In this document: piece after piece, positions 10,230-19,151 of the stretch
How the letters are laid out: each line of letters opens with the position of its first letter
Position numbering within the stretch: position 1 is the stretch's first letter
NCBI GenBank assembly: GCA_963575745.1
Contig: CAUYUJ010016293.1
Location: forward strand, 222,039-286,038
Length of the DNA stretch: 64,000 nt
Reading direction: 5' to 3'
Origin: Prorocentrum cordatum
Lineage: Eukaryota; Sar; Dinophyceae; Prorocentrales; Prorocentraceae
Made by a program: the position numbers and the translations under genes
Notes under the pieces: model-generated
Databases searched by the model: none
Seen by the model: the letters and a program-made list of their open reading frames with translations, nothing else
What the model was told of the DNA's origin: nothing

Positions 10230-10560
10230 CCAGCGGTCCCGACACTAGCTGCACTCTTTGGTGTCCAGGCGGCCTCGGAGGGCATCGGAATGGCCTCGGG
10301 TACCCTCGGGACGGCCTCGGTCAGCGGCCAGGGGCCACGTGCGAACTTCGTCCCACATTCCCGCTTCGAACTCGTGGGCTGGCGGGGTAGGGTTCGCACG
10401 TGGCCTCCTACTCGGGCAGCCTCGGAATGGGTTCCGATGACCTCGGGATGGCCTCGGAGAGCTTCGGAATATCCTCAGACAGCCTCGGACGGCCTCGGAG
10501 ATGGTGCGGGTGGCGGAGCTCGAGGGAGGGCAGAGGAGGTCCCCCCCAGATGCGACATAC
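10230..10560 (+). repeat. GGCCTCGG short repeats with foldback core
   Basis: Degenerate units around GGCCTCGGAATGG recur at 10268-10330 and 10420-10510. Between them GGCCACGTGCGAAC and its complement GTTCGCACGTGGCC form a hairpin at 10333-10414. Non-coding. Confidence 0.55.
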
Positions 10561-10574
10561 AGGCGACCATCTGG

Positions 10575-10720
10575 TTCAGAGACCTCCTCCCGAAAGGCTG
10601 GGCCAGCGTTTCTCAACCAGCTTGCCGGAAAGCTGGCCCGGTTTCTCGAGCCACGTTCGCCCCTTTGGCGTTGACAACAGAAATTGGCCCAGGATTGGTT
10701 CAAGAAGCTTCCAGGGAGCC
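10575..10720 (+). repeat. Dispersed repeat N, copy 1
   Basis: Matches 24410-24535: AACTTGCCGGAAAGCTGGCC, then ACGTTCGCCCCTT, then GCCCAGG. Within each copy CCGGAAAGCTGG-type units recur, so it is partly tandem. Confidence 0.5.
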
Positions 10721-10946
10721 TGCGCAGATTTCTTCAAAGATAGTTTTTGTTGATCCGATTGTTCGCTGCAATAAAGGAACCAAATCGGCGGATATTCAAC
10801 CAGAGCCAGCTCCTGCCAGCCAACGGGGGCCCCGTGAACAGCTCCGCCTGACCCCGGAAGTGGCCAGAGCCCTCCCCCGGAGGCGCAGGCAGCGGGGGTT
10901 CGCGCTAGCAGGGGTCAGCCAGTGCGGGGGAGGAGTTTGTCTCAGC

Positions 10947-11090
10947 CGCGCGCAGAGGGTGGTAGAGGGAGGGAGAGGCTTCTTAGAAGCACCCCTGCTT
11001 CTTGGCAGGCGCGGGCCTTGACTAGAGATGTAGGGCCGGCGCCTTCTAAGAAGAAGCCTTGCCTACCGCCTACCACCCTGTGAGCGCCGC
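10947..11090. mobile_element. Foldback family F, copy 1
   Basis: Inverted arms GAGGCTTCTTAGAAGC / CTTCTAAGAAGAAGCC around GGGCCTTGAC...GTAGGGCCGGCG, with terminal GCGCGCAGAGG and GTGAGCGCCGCC. Two more copies at 14509 and 22401. Confidence 0.75.
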
Positions 11091-11159
11091 CAGATTTCCG
11101 GGCACAGCAAAGAACCACGACCGCATTTAATTTGATTTTTGTTGGAGGGCCCGTCGCCA

Positions 11160-11330
11160 GCTGGGGCTAGGACGGGGATAATCCGTTCCAGGGCGTTCCA
11201 GAACGCTCTCAGAGCGTTTGGAAGGCTGTGAGCAGGCCGCGGCGCCCGAGACGTCCCCCAGAGCCGCCGGGTCTCAGAGATTCTCGATTTATCCTCTGGA
11301 CTTGATCCTCGTCCTCGTTTCGTCTTTCCT
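11160..11330 (+). repeat. Dispersed repeat K, copy 2
   Basis: Contains GGGGCTAGGACGGGGAT, the CGTTCCAGAACGCTC palindrome and CCCGAGACGTCCCCCAGAG. Full-length version of the 3990 copy. Confidence 0.55.
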
Positions 11331-11339
11331 CGCAGAAGG

Positions 11340-11520
11340 ATCCGCCGACCTCGACATGAGCACTCTGGTTGTGGTTGTGGTCGAGTTGGCCGTCCTGGGG
11401 CGCCACCTCGACCACGACCAGTACGAAGCTGGTTTTGGTGTTCCGACCATTGTGGGATGCGCAAGACATCCCCACGGTGTACCCTCGATGTGGTTGTGGT
11501 CGCTTGCTGCCCCCGCAGAG
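11340..11520 (+). repeat. Dispersed repeat L, copy 1
   Basis: Opens GACCTCGACATGA, carries GGTTGTGGTTGTGGTCGA, GGGGCGCCAC and a second TGTGGTTGTGGTCGCTTGCTG, ends CCGCAG. A closely similar segment lies at 26715-26892. Each copy has internal inverted GGTCGA/TCGACC parts. Confidence 0.6.
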
Positions 11521-11544
11521 AAGAGTATCCATGACACCCCGCTG

Positions 11545-11640
11545 TTGGGGGCCCTTCAGCGTGTGGCTCCTCCGTTTGTGTCCGAAGGCCGGGTATTTCT
11601 TCGGCAGTAGCACGCTGATTGGTATCCCATGGCGGCGCAT
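11545..11640 (+). repeat. Dispersed repeat Q, copy 2
   Basis: Relative of 748-835; see CAGCGTG, TCCGAAGGCC and CACGCTG landmarks. Confidence 0.4.
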
Positions 11641-11824
11641 CACTGATACTGCTTTTGTTCCCCCACCACATCCCTTCTGGCTGACTTGTGTTTACTGATC
11701 TTGCTTTTCTTCCCCATCAGCCATCAGATCCCCTCTGGTTGACTTGTGTTTGGGAGTGACGTGGAGCCGACATCCCCTTGTTAGGCTCCCGCGGGCCTGG
11801 ACATGGGAGGTATGTCTCTCGGGC

Positions 11825-11931
11825 GAAGAGACTTATGCACATGCGCAGATCCTGGCAAGGCCCATCTTTGACCCATGACACCGATCCTGGGCTCAGGATG
11901 GGCCTGGCCAGAATCGGTGCATGTGCATAGT
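11825..11931. repeat. Foldback repeat, about 105 bp
   Basis: CTTATGCACATGC and GATCCTGGCAAGGCCCATC on the left pair with GATGGGCCTGGCCAGAATC and GCATGTGCATAG on the right. Single copy in the window. Confidence 0.65.
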
Positions 11932-12044
11932 TCTTTTTCCTCTATGTCTCGTGGCGGGTATTTGCGTTTTCGCGCCGCTGTCCCCGGCTGACCTGGGCTG
12001 TCAGCGCTGTCCCGCCCTCCCGCCGAGAGCTCTCCACCCAGACC

Positions 12045-12355
12045 CCCGATGTCGTGCTTTGTTCACACCGTCGACCCTCAGAGGTCAGGAGGGGAAAAAA
12101 CACACAGACACAATTAATCCTCAATTCCCCAAGAATATGGGAGATATGTTTATTTGTGTGTATTTATTTGTGTGTCCCAGTTCCCCTTCAAGAGATCTCC
12201 CCAGGACCGCCTCTCAATATTGGGTCGTTCTTTGAAGGCCCCGAGGCCCGGTGAGGGGCCCCGGGAATCCGAAGACGGGTCGACACACACACACACACAC
12301 ACACACACCGTCCGTCGTGCTTTTGTTCACGACGCACAGGGGTCTTGGCACGACG
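12045..12355 (+). mobile_element. MITE family M copy, split by family E
   Basis: Left end CCCCGATGTCGTGCTTTGTT and CCCTCAGAGGTC match the start of the 20645 element; after the inserted family E element at 12086-12192 the remainder resumes (GAGGCCCGGTGAGGGGCCCC, then GTCGTGCTTTTGTTCACGAC). A CA dinucleotide tract (12283-12309) has expanded inside the right half. Confidence 0.55.
12086..12192 (+). mobile_element. MITE family E, copy 2 (short, nested)
   Basis: Keeps both ends (CACACAGACACAATTAAT and TTTGTGTGTATTTATTTGTG) but the AT-rich middle is reduced to about half the length of the other copies. It sits inside a family M copy. Confidence 0.65.
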
Positions 12356-12460
12356 CTAATTGAATCACCATGGGGGGTGCTAGTTGGATTAGGGGTGTTA
12401 GACGCGGATACTCAGGCGAGTTATAGTTGGCCTTACCTAGCTTGTATCTAGGCCTCACAG

Positions 12461-12666
12461 GTGGGGTCGGAGCAGATGGGGCCAGAGGATCGCGCCGCAT
12501 CGCCGATGCATCGCCCAATTTGCTCGATGTGAAGCCTGATTTGCTTCACGTCGACGTCGCCGATGCATCGTCAACGTCGACGATGCATCGGCGATGCATC
12601 ACCGATGCATCGCCGATGTATCGGCGATGCGACGCGATCCTCCGACCCCATCTGGCCCGACCTCAT
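12461..12666. mobile_element. Long-TIR element family B, copy 3
   Basis: GGGGTCGGAGCAGATGGGG left arm, right arm CGATCCTCCGACCCCATCTG, GATGCATCG interior. Inserted in introner-like element 1, separating its left end from its centre. Confidence 0.8.
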
Positions 12667-12797
12667 CCAGGAGGCCGCTATTGTAAGAGGGCTGCAAGTG
12701 TCACAAATGGCTTGTGGGTGTAAAGATCAGGGCCGAGTGGGCTCCGCCCACTGAGCGAAATGATCCAACCTTCCCAAGCCATGCAGGGCATATCCAA

Positions 12798-12953
12798 CGG
12801 GGACCCATGCCAAGAAACACCCTGCTTGCCTCCAGGGTGCCCTGGATTTCTTGGGCTTCGATGGTTTTGTTATGGAGAGCGTGATGTGCCCACACGTTCT
12901 GGGTTGGGTTTCTTGTGGACGGTTTCTCGTGGTCGGGTCCCTACTGTATCCAA
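12798..12953. mobile_element. MITE family P, copy 2, with direct repeats
   Basis: Contains GGGACCCATGCCAAGAAACA and its partial complement GGGTTTCTTGTGGACGGTTTC...GGGTCCC, as in the intact copy at 46396-46580. It is bounded by a repeated host segment: TCCAACCTTCCCAAGCCATG plus CAGGGCATATCCA occurs at about 12766-12797 and again at 12951-12982. A duplication this long (over 30 bp) is not a normal target-site duplication and suggests a tandem duplication or repair event. Confidence 0.6.
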
Positions 12954-13054
12954 CCTTCCCAAGCCATGCAGGGCATATCCACTCCACTTATGACCCAGGT
13001 TAGCCCAGGTATTACTCACCCGGGCATCCGCGCAGAACCCCCTTATCTACTTAG

Positions 13055-13287
13055 CAGCCCCCTGGGCCATCCCAGTAGGGGAGTCTGCAGACGAGGCAGC
13101 CGGTCCGGCGATGATCTTCGCCACCCGGGCGGTGAGTTTCCAGGACACGGCGCCAGGCGCGGGCGCCTTGGCGGAGCTGGGAGACTTGGGCCGCTCCGCC
13201 AGCCGGCTGCTCGGCGGGTGGGCGGAGATGGCCGCCGACGCGGCCGCGGAGTTCTGCGTCGAGGACCGACTCGTATCAACGCGGGAG
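13055..13287 (+). CDS. Exon between two introner-like elements
   Basis: One frame is open over the whole segment and reads about 77 residues, beginning APWAIPVGESADEAAG and continuing through MIFATRAVSFQDTAPGAG, SRLLGGWAEMAADAAAEF and VEDRLVSTRE. Composition and third-position GC bias look coding. It is bounded upstream by an AG (TTAG at 13051-13054) and downstream by GTGCTAG, the starts and ends of the two flanking introner-like elements, which is the main reason to call it an exon. No family recognised. The gene continues on both sides. Confidence 0.5.
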
Positions 13288-13527
13288 GTGCTAGGTGCAT
13301 AGGTGGTTACCAGCGGATGCCACGGTGGGTTATATCCTGCCTGGCATAGTTTCTAAAGGGGGTTGGAGGTGCCCGCAGTGGCTTGAGATCTGCACGAGGT
13401 GGACTTCGCCCACTTAGATGAGTTGTCGTACCCACCCAAGTCACTTGGGGCGCTAGAGTACGCCAGATCCAACCCACCCTGACATCCACTTGCAAACCCC
13501 CCAATCTCGCGATAGCGGCCGCCGCAG
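13288..13527 (+). mobile_element. Introner-like element 2
   Basis: Opens GTGCTAGGTGCATAGGTGG, with TIR part GCGGATGCCACGG and GGGTTATATCC, central GTGGACTTCGCCCAC palindrome, and right part CAACCCACCCTGACATCC. An AG acceptor is available at about 13515 or 13527. Same architecture as elements 1 and 3 but only modest identity, so the copies are diverged. Confidence 0.6.
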
Positions 13528-13659
13528 TGATCATAGAAGACATGCTCTAAATAGTCCACCTCTGGCGGCCCTCGCTGGGCCCGTGGGCCTGTGAAAAAAC
13601 AGATCGCGAGCAAAACCTGGCCCCAGGGAAAGGGTCGGGACTTCGGGCGCCGCGCAGTG

Positions 13660-13869
13660 AAAAAGTCAAGACGTCGGATGTGTGTGGAGCTTCGATCGCG
13701 TCGAGGTTCCCGCCGAAGTCTGCAGAGCTTTTCGAACAAGTTTTCCGAACGCTTTCGGGACCCAGGGCGGTTTCCATCAGCTGCGTCTCGTGGACGGCAT
13801 ACCAGGGGTGCCGAAATTATACCGAACGGCCAATGGAGGCCCTCCTGGAATAACCGCGGCTGTTGCTGA
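13660..13869 (+). CDS. Second exon-like segment
   Basis: Frame open from about 13662 to 13869 reads VWSFDRVEVPAEVCRAFRT, then a Gly/Leu-rich part (GGFHQLRLVDGIPGVPKLYR) and ITAAVAE, ending exactly where introner-like element 3 begins with GTGAGT. The pattern of hydrophobic and charged residues is protein-like; the phrase around FHQLRLVDG is reminiscent of reverse transcriptase palms of dinoflagellate retroelements, but I cannot establish homology. A competing frame is Arg/Ser-rich and less likely. The upstream splice site is unknown. Confidence 0.35.
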   Translation, partial: KKSRRRMCVELRSRRGSRRSLQSFSNKFSERFRDPGRFPSAASRGRHTRGAEIIPNGQWRPSWNNRGCC

Positions 13870-14113
13870 GTGAGTAGGGGGGTATCTGAGCAGATGCCAA
13901 GGTTGGTTATACCTTGGCTAAGCCAGTTTAGAATCAGGTTAGAAGTGCCCTGCGTGGTTTCAGGGGGTAAAGCTGTTGGCTAAGTGGGGCCAGCCCGGTT
14001 AGCTGATTTATCCACCCCTCAGTCACGTATGGCATTTCCAACCCAGTTATAAGTTAGCTTAGCCAAGGCATAACCCATCTCAGCATCCGCGCCCAGTGCC
14101 CCGATCCCCTTAG
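13870..14113 (+). mobile_element. Introner-like element 3
   Basis: Best-preserved copy: GTGAGTAGGGGGGTATCTGA donor end, GCCAAGGTTGGTTATACC and CCTTGGCTAAGCC, then a centre, then GCTTAGCCAAGGCATAACCC, CATCTCAGCATCC and terminal CCCCTTAG. The left and right arms are inverted repeats. Boundaries coincide with GT and AG. Confidence 0.7.
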
Positions 14114-14508
14114 CAAACCCCACGGCGATACCATGACGGCACGGAAGCCATGGAGCGGAAGGTCGGGTGCAACGACAGGGGGGATTTGTCTAGGGGGGGG
14201 CAAGCAGCGACGCCCAATCGTCCATTCATCACTAATCGGGGCTTGGGCGACCCATCCTGGCCCAGCAGCGTGCAGTTTTTTGCCATCGAGGGCCTATTGC
14301 GGATCTATCTATCGACGATCCCGTGCCAATGTTCCCCATGTGGATCCCCACAGTCCAATCTGCCTTTAGCGCCTTCCAATTTCAAGGATCACATGGTTTT
14401 CCAGACTCATTCGTCTTCAGGGTCTGGGCGGGAACGAAATCTACTTCAACGCCTCCCTGTCGACCCACTGCTTCCGACTGATGGGTATCGCTCCCCCCTT
14501 GACCTGGC
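14114..14508. other. No clear gene
   Basis: The first 60 bases after element 3 could be an exon start (frame reads DTMTARKPWSGRSGATTG), but the frame then runs into G-rich sequence. The rest shows no repeat family and no domain. Confidence 0.3.
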
Positions 14509-14682
14509 ACGCGCAGGAGGGGTTATTGTAAGGGGGAGGGGTGGAAGGCGTCTTAGACTTCTTAGAAGCACCCCTGCTTCGTAGAAGGCGCGGGCCTCAT
14601 CTATGGATGTGAGGCCGGCGCTTTCTAAGAAGCAGCCTGCTTCGAAGAAGCCTTCCCCGTCCCCTGACCCCCCAGTGCGCGC
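14509..14682. mobile_element. Foldback family F, copy 2
   Basis: CTTCTTAGAAGCACCCCTGC left arm and TTTCTAAGAAGCAGCC right arm around GGCCTCATC/GTGAGGCCGG; terminal GCGCAGGAGGGG and CCCCCAGTGCGCGCC. Confidence 0.75.
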
Positions 14683-14689
14683 CGCCGAG

Positions 14690-15260
14690 AAGGGCGTAAG
14701 TTCCTCCTGAGCCCATGCCACGTCAAAATTCTGCGACGTCGGAGCGGAAGCCGGAGGAGGAGCATCCACCCACACACTCGTAGCCTTCCTTCGTCGTCGC
14801 GGCTGGACTCGCCTTCGAGTCCTTGTCAGAACGCACGCGTGCTTACCAGCCTGGAACATATCCCTATCCCTATGCTGGGCACCTCCTCATCACGATGCCA
14901 ATCTTGGGGATTCCCTTATTTTTTGAGGGCGAATCCCTAAGATTGTCATCGCCTTTTGGCGTGTCAATCTTAGGGACAGGGATACGTTCGAGGCTGGTAA
15001 CGTGCGGCGGTCCGGGCAGCGGCGGTGTCGGTACCGCTTTCCCCCCCCCCCCAGCAAGGTTTCCCAGTCTTCGGCGCTCGGGGGCGCTGGCGGGGCCGCG
15101 GGGCCGCCCTCCCGAGGCCGACTCGGGAGACGCCAAGTCAGCTCCGGGGAAGGGGCCCGAGCTGCTGGCGTCTCGCGGTCTGGGAAAACCGCGGCGTCGG
15201 TCGGGGGGGCCGGGAGCATCGACTTTTCGTCCCCAAGTCGCCCGTTCATCGCCGATCTAG
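14690..15260. other. Mixed sequence, possible coding remnants
   Basis: A minus frame near 14700-14850 (VWVDAPPPASAPTSQNFD-like) and a plus frame near 15110-15230 (GKGPELLASRGLGKPRRRSG) have protein-like composition but no domain. At 14900-14990 GGATTCCC/GAATCC and CAATCTTGG/CTAAGATTG form imperfect hairpins. Confidence 0.25.
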
Positions 15261-15409
15261 GGGGCCGCTTGCGAACCCTACCCCTACCCCCCACGATTTC
15301 TGAGGGGGAGGGTGGGGTTCACTTCGCTCGGGAGCTCTTGGATTAAGTGAACCCCACCCTCCCCCTCAGAAATCGTGGGGGGTAGGGGTAGGGTTCGCAA
15401 ATGCCCCCC
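15261..15409. repeat. Long perfect hairpin
   Basis: About 65-base arms: TTGCGAACCCTACCCCTACC, then CCCCACGATTTCTGAGGG and GGAGGGTGGGGTTCACTT, followed by a 20-base loop and the exact complement. Near-perfect arms imply a young insertion. Flanks GGGGCC/GCCCCC may belong to the arms. A shorter relative of the terminal motif occurs at 10333-10414. Confidence 0.85.
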
Positions 15410-15527
15410 TACGATCGGGGTTCAAGGATCGTCCCCTGCCCAGTACTTCGCTGTCGGGGGCCTGCCGTCGTCGATCATCTCGCTGATTCCAGGTCCACGT
15501 GTCCAGGTGCCATTCCTGGCCGCCGGA

Positions 15528-15760
15528 GGAGGACGACGAGGAGGTGAAGGACGAGGAGGAGGAGGAGGAGGAGGAGGAGGAGGAAGAAGAAGAGGAGGAG
15601 CAGGAGGGAGGGTGGGAGGTGGGGGGGGTGGAGGTGAAGAGGTGGTAAACATAGGGGAGTGGGGTGGAGGAGGAGGGGGAAGCAGGAGGCATGCGGGGCG
15701 TGGAGGAGGTGGAGGAGGACAAAGAGGAAAGGGGGCAGGTGGGGCGGGATGCAGGAAACG
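15528..15760 (+). repeat. GGA-rich tract
   Basis: Interrupted (GGA)n with GGTGGAGGGG variants. On the minus strand it reads poly-Ser/Pro/Leu frames that are not genes. Confidence 0.85.
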
Positions 15761-15799
15761 AGGTAGGACAAGCCAGGTGCGCTCGCGCCTCATCTAACA

Positions 15800-16600
15800 T
15801 CTAATCCCTCCCTCACATCCCTTCCCATGGAGCTGTCTCTATCCGCGGACGCGTGTCATAGCCGACCTGTGACTCCCACAGAAGGACCACTTGTTTTCAT
15901 GCGCAATCGGAAAAAAGGAGATCCGCGTGCACAGGAGGAAAGGGTGGCGGGTGAGCAGGAGGATGAGCGGGAGGAGAAATATCGAGAGGAGGATGAGTGG
16001 GTGAGCAGGAGGATGATCGTGGGTCCCCAGGGTTTGTCGGGGGATAGGACACAGTTGTGGGGCACCACCTGGCAGGCCTGTTTCTTCATCGGCATGTCTC
16101 ACCGTATGGATAGATTCGACGGGCCAAGAGGGGGACAAACATCTCCGTATCCACCGCCTGCCGAGGCCCCCAAAGATCGCATCCCCCAGGGGGAGGGTTG
16201 GGGATACGGCCCCGCCTCGCAGACGCAGCCTGGCGCGCAGCCATGGCCATGAGTTTCCCTCTTACGACTTACCTGATTTTCGATTTTGCGAAAATGATCA
16301 ACGTCGCGACAAATCACGACCAGAGGCCGAGACCACATTTGTCTTGTGCGTTCTTCTCGGGTAAAGCCAGGGCCCTGTTGAGGGGAGCCGGTTTGTGAAA
16401 GGGCCCCGTAGCTAAGCCAAAACAAATGTGGGAATCATGAAACCAGGTTTGTTGTAGTTTGTTTTTTTACGGGTGATGGCAGATCGGGTTAGTGGAATGG
16501 GGGGGGAGGCGTGCTCAGCACGCATCATCAAGGCAAGTCCAATTAAACCCAGTCCTGCCAATACCCGATTTTTGAGCCCGATCCATTTGCGATGGTCCTG
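15800..16600. other. No clear gene; short GGATGA repeats
   Basis: 15950-16015 has repeats of GAGCAGGAGGATGAGCGGG type. At 16250-16330 the minus strand has a frame ending at a perfect GTAAGT-type donor (seen as ACTTACCTG at 16266-16274), which could mark a minus-strand exon of unknown gene. Homopolymer T and G runs follow at 16465 and 16500. Confidence 0.3.
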
Positions 16601-16618
16601 GGGGCCCGTCGACTAGAC

Positions 16619-16753
16619 GTAAGAGTGACCTTTCGCCGGCGGGCACAGATGGGCCCCCAGGTGGCTGAAAACGAAGCAGGAGCAGCGGCTTGCGCGCCCA
16701 GGTTTGGTCTCCCCGCGGCCCCCAAGAAGCCGCGCACCAAAGGCCACTCTTAC
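16619..16753. repeat. 135-bp foldback repeat
   Basis: GTAAGAGTGACCTTT at the left and AAAGGCCACTCTTAC at the right are inverted copies; single occurrence in the window. Confidence 0.6.
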
Positions 16754-16782
16754 CCAGGGTCATCCTTGCGCGCAGCCGATAT

Positions 16783-16955
16783 AGGGGGGGTGGATGTCAT
16801 GGCGGGGGCCATGATACCTCCCCAGATCTCATGGCGCCTCGTCTTGTTTCATTGCGTCCCCGGCCCCCCCACTGGGCCGCGCACATGCCGCCGGTCATGA
16901 TTTGCACCCGCCCCTCTTGGACACCCCCCTCTTGGCCGCTCCCGATTCTGAGAGG
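16783..16955 (+). mobile_element. MITE family C, copy 3
   Basis: GGGGGCCATGATACCTCCCC, CATGGCGCCTCGTC, GGCCGCGCACATGCCGCCGG and CCCCTCTTGGACACCCCCC; close to copies 1 and 4. Confidence 0.7.
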
Positions 16956-17117
16956 GCTCGGAAGCCACCAGGCTTTCCGAGGAGCTCTCTGAGCCGTCCC
17001 CGAAGACGTCTGCGAAGCTCGCAGGAGGCACGAGGGCTTCTGAGCAGCCCCGCCGCCTGCTGTCACTTCCCCCCCCCCCTCGCTCGCCGCCGATCCCAGC
17101 CGCGCGTCTCCCCGCCC

Positions 17118-17262
17118 CAGGAGAGGCTGGACGCGCTGCGGTTGAGCCTGCGGTGTGCCCCCGCGACGCCGCAGGCGGCGGGCGAGGACGTGGAGGTCTT
17201 CGACGCCCTGCTTGGCGCCAGCGACGACGAGGGCGAGGCGGAAGGGGCGCCCACGATCCGAT
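17118..17262 (+). CDS. Exon-like segment, acidic
   Basis: After a pyrimidine-rich stretch ending CCCCGCCCCAG, a frame reads ERLDALRLSLRCAPATPQAA, GEDVEVFDALLG and an acidic ASDDEGEAEGA tail. Strong third-position GC and helix-like residues support an exon; the preceding CAG is a good splice acceptor. I do not recognise the family. The frame remains open for about 130 bases beyond, where the sequence becomes repetitive, so the 3' boundary is a guess. Confidence 0.4.
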
Positions 17263-17384
17263 TCGCCGCGAGTCGAGTCGCCAGCCGGGGCCGCGGTTTC
17301 GATTCGACTCGGTTCGGCTCGGCTCACCGGCATCGGCCGGGGCCAGCCAGTAGCCGGCCGCAAGGGGAAAAGCGGGTCTTGATG

Positions 17385-17530
17385 GGGAACGGGTCCTGAG
17401 GTCTTTCGCTGTTTTGTTGGCTCCCCGGGGCCCTCCACGGGCCCCGGAACTGTCAGAAGACGGTGCAGGGTGGAGAATTTATCCTGGGGGAAGGCCCCAG
17501 GATCCGTTTCCCACAGGACCCAGTTCTCCC
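17385..17530 (+). repeat. Dispersed repeat J, copy 1
   Basis: Matches 27280-27465: ACGGGTCCTGAGGTCTTTCG, then CTCCACGGGCCC, then GGAAGGCCCCAGG and GTTTCCCACAGGACCCA. The ends GGGTCCTG/CAGGACCC are inverted, so it is probably a MITE. Confidence 0.55.
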
Positions 17531-17559
17531 CTGCTAAGGCTCGATTCGCCAGCAGCGGC

Positions 17560-17900
17560 TGGGGTCAGCCGGTAGCCAGGCGAGGCGATCCGATTTCGAC
17601 TCGATTCGGGACGATTCGCTGGCGATCCGATCCATTGCCGATCCGATCCGACGTCGCGGTGCGCTGCGGCACAGGCCTGCGAGTGCAAGGGCCCGTGGGA
17701 CGCCCAGGAACAGGGGGAGCTGTCCACGCAGGACGGCCCCGGCCCCCTCGCCTCGAGGCGGTGCAGCAGGGCAGCGTGGATCCTCGATCATCGTCGATCC
17801 TCGATGCTCCTCGATCTTCGGTCCTCCTCGATGCTCCTTGATCCTCTGTCCTCCTCGATCCTCCTCGATCTGGTGGTCCGAAGGCGGTGAAGACGTCTGA
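17560..17900 (+). repeat. Short GATTCG and CCTCGATC repeats
   Basis: 17575-17665 is built from GATTCGACTCG-like units, 17785-17875 from TCCTCGATC units. Non-coding. Confidence 0.65.
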
Positions 17901-17984
17901 GCGCGATCGGCGCCAGGCCCCGCGCCCGTTCAGAAGCGGCGATCTCCTGGGCCAAAGCAAGGGCGGAAGTGGCTCTCCTGCTTC

Positions 17985-18115
17985 GAGGGGTGCCTGCCCC
18001 TCCCCCCGCCCTCGAGGGGTGCCTCGAGGGCAGGGGGAGGGGTGCCTCGAGGGCAGGGGGCAGGGCAAGGCAGGCACCCCTCGAAGTGGCTGAATGCTTC
18101 GAGGGGTGCCTCGAG
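17985..18115 (+). repeat. CCTCGAGGGGTG repeats
   Basis: About ten copies of TCGAGGGGTGCC or its inverse separated by C-rich or G-rich spacers, with strong hairpin potential. Confidence 0.65.
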
Positions 18116-18448
18116 ATCGTGGCGTTGCACTTCTTATTCCTTGCTTTTCGCAACGGGCGCTTTCGCCCAGTTTCGGGCCCGGGCACCCTCGCAGACCGAT
18201 CCGACTCGAAAAGTGGCGCGCGGCGGAGATGGGGTCTTGGTTGTGATTCTTTTCCGAGGTTGAGATTTCTGCAACCTCGAGTGGGTCTCGCGCCGGACCC
18301 ACGGATCCCTGCTCCACATGCGATCGAAAGACAGAGAGAAACGGCAGGCGCATGATCCCCCGGAGGCCCGCACGGCCTTCTTGGAGTGGCGTGTTGGGCC
18401 CTCTCTGGCTGCGCCTCCAGCCGCCCCTGGTGCGTTCTGTGCTCCAGG
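18116..18448. other. No recognised feature
   Basis: Unique-looking sequence leading into a GGA tract; open frames lack any domain. Confidence 0.3.
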
Positions 18449-18520
18449 GAGGAAGAGGAGGAGGAGGAGGAGGAGGAGGAGGAGGAGGAGGAGGAGGAGG
18501 AGGAGGAGGAGGAGGAGGAG
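18449..18520 (+). repeat. GGA microsatellite
   Basis: About 23 uninterrupted GGA units. Confidence 0.95.
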
Positions 18521-18746
18521 TCTTCCAGAGCCGCGGGATCTCAGAGATGCCCGATGCATCCTTGCCCGAAGGGATCCCGGCTTCATCTCAGGGGAGAACC
18601 CGGCCTGGAGCCCCTGGGCCGCCAGAGAGCGGCTCGGAGCGAAGGGAGCAGCTCCTGGCAAGCGGGTCGAGAGGTCAGGGTGCCTGTATGGGTCGGTGGT
18701 GTGGGTAGTGCCAGGGTCAAAGACAGGGGTCGGGGGCGGCCAAGGG

Positions 18747-18935
18747 GGGGTGCTGACTAGGGGGGGGAGGACATCATGGCGGGGGCCATGATATCTCCCC
18801 AGATCTCATGGCGCCTCGTCTTATTGCCAGACGTCCCACCCACCCACCCCTGGGCCGCGCACATGCCCCCAGCCATGAGTTGCGCCTCCCCCTCTTGGAC
18901 GCCTCCCTCTTGGACGCCCCCGAGTGGGGGGGGCC
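18747..18935 (+). mobile_element. MITE family C, copy 4
   Basis: GGGGGGTGCTGACTAGGGGG left end, GGGGGCCATGATATCTCCCC, then CTCCCTCTTGGACGCCC right end. A GT dinucleotide tract follows at 18975-19020. Confidence 0.7.
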
Positions 18936-19151
18936 AGCGCCGATCCAAGAGATCCGCGCGTACCTTCGAGAGTTTCTGTGCGTGTGTGTATGTGTGCATG
19001 CATGTGTGTGTGTGTGTGTGCAGCGGGGTGTTGGAGGTTGCCCTGTCTCTTCGTCGGCGGCAGAAGCCAGCGGTAGGGGGGGGCGGAGGGAAAGCGAGGG
19101 CCGTTCCGCCGCGCAGGCGGAGACAGGCGGAAGGAAGAATCGGCCCTCCAA

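Larger units (their letters stand above)
12377..13054 (+). mobile_element. Introner-like element 1 with two insertions
   Basis: Opens GTGCTAGTTGGATTAGGGG and reads GCGGATACTCAGGC, GAGTTATAG; closes with complementary GTATTACTCACCCGGGCATC and CCCTTATCTACTTAG. The start GT and the terminal AG would make it an intron, and the sequence directly after it is an open coding-like exon. It is 678 bp instead of about 240 because a family B element (12461-12666) and a family P element (12798-12953) lie inside it. Its left end resembles that of element 2. Confidence 0.6.

Noticed and set aside
16255-16340. ACTTACCTG, resembling the 5' end of U1 snRNA
   Set aside because: No U1-like continuation or Sm site; better read as the complement of a GTAAGT splice donor.
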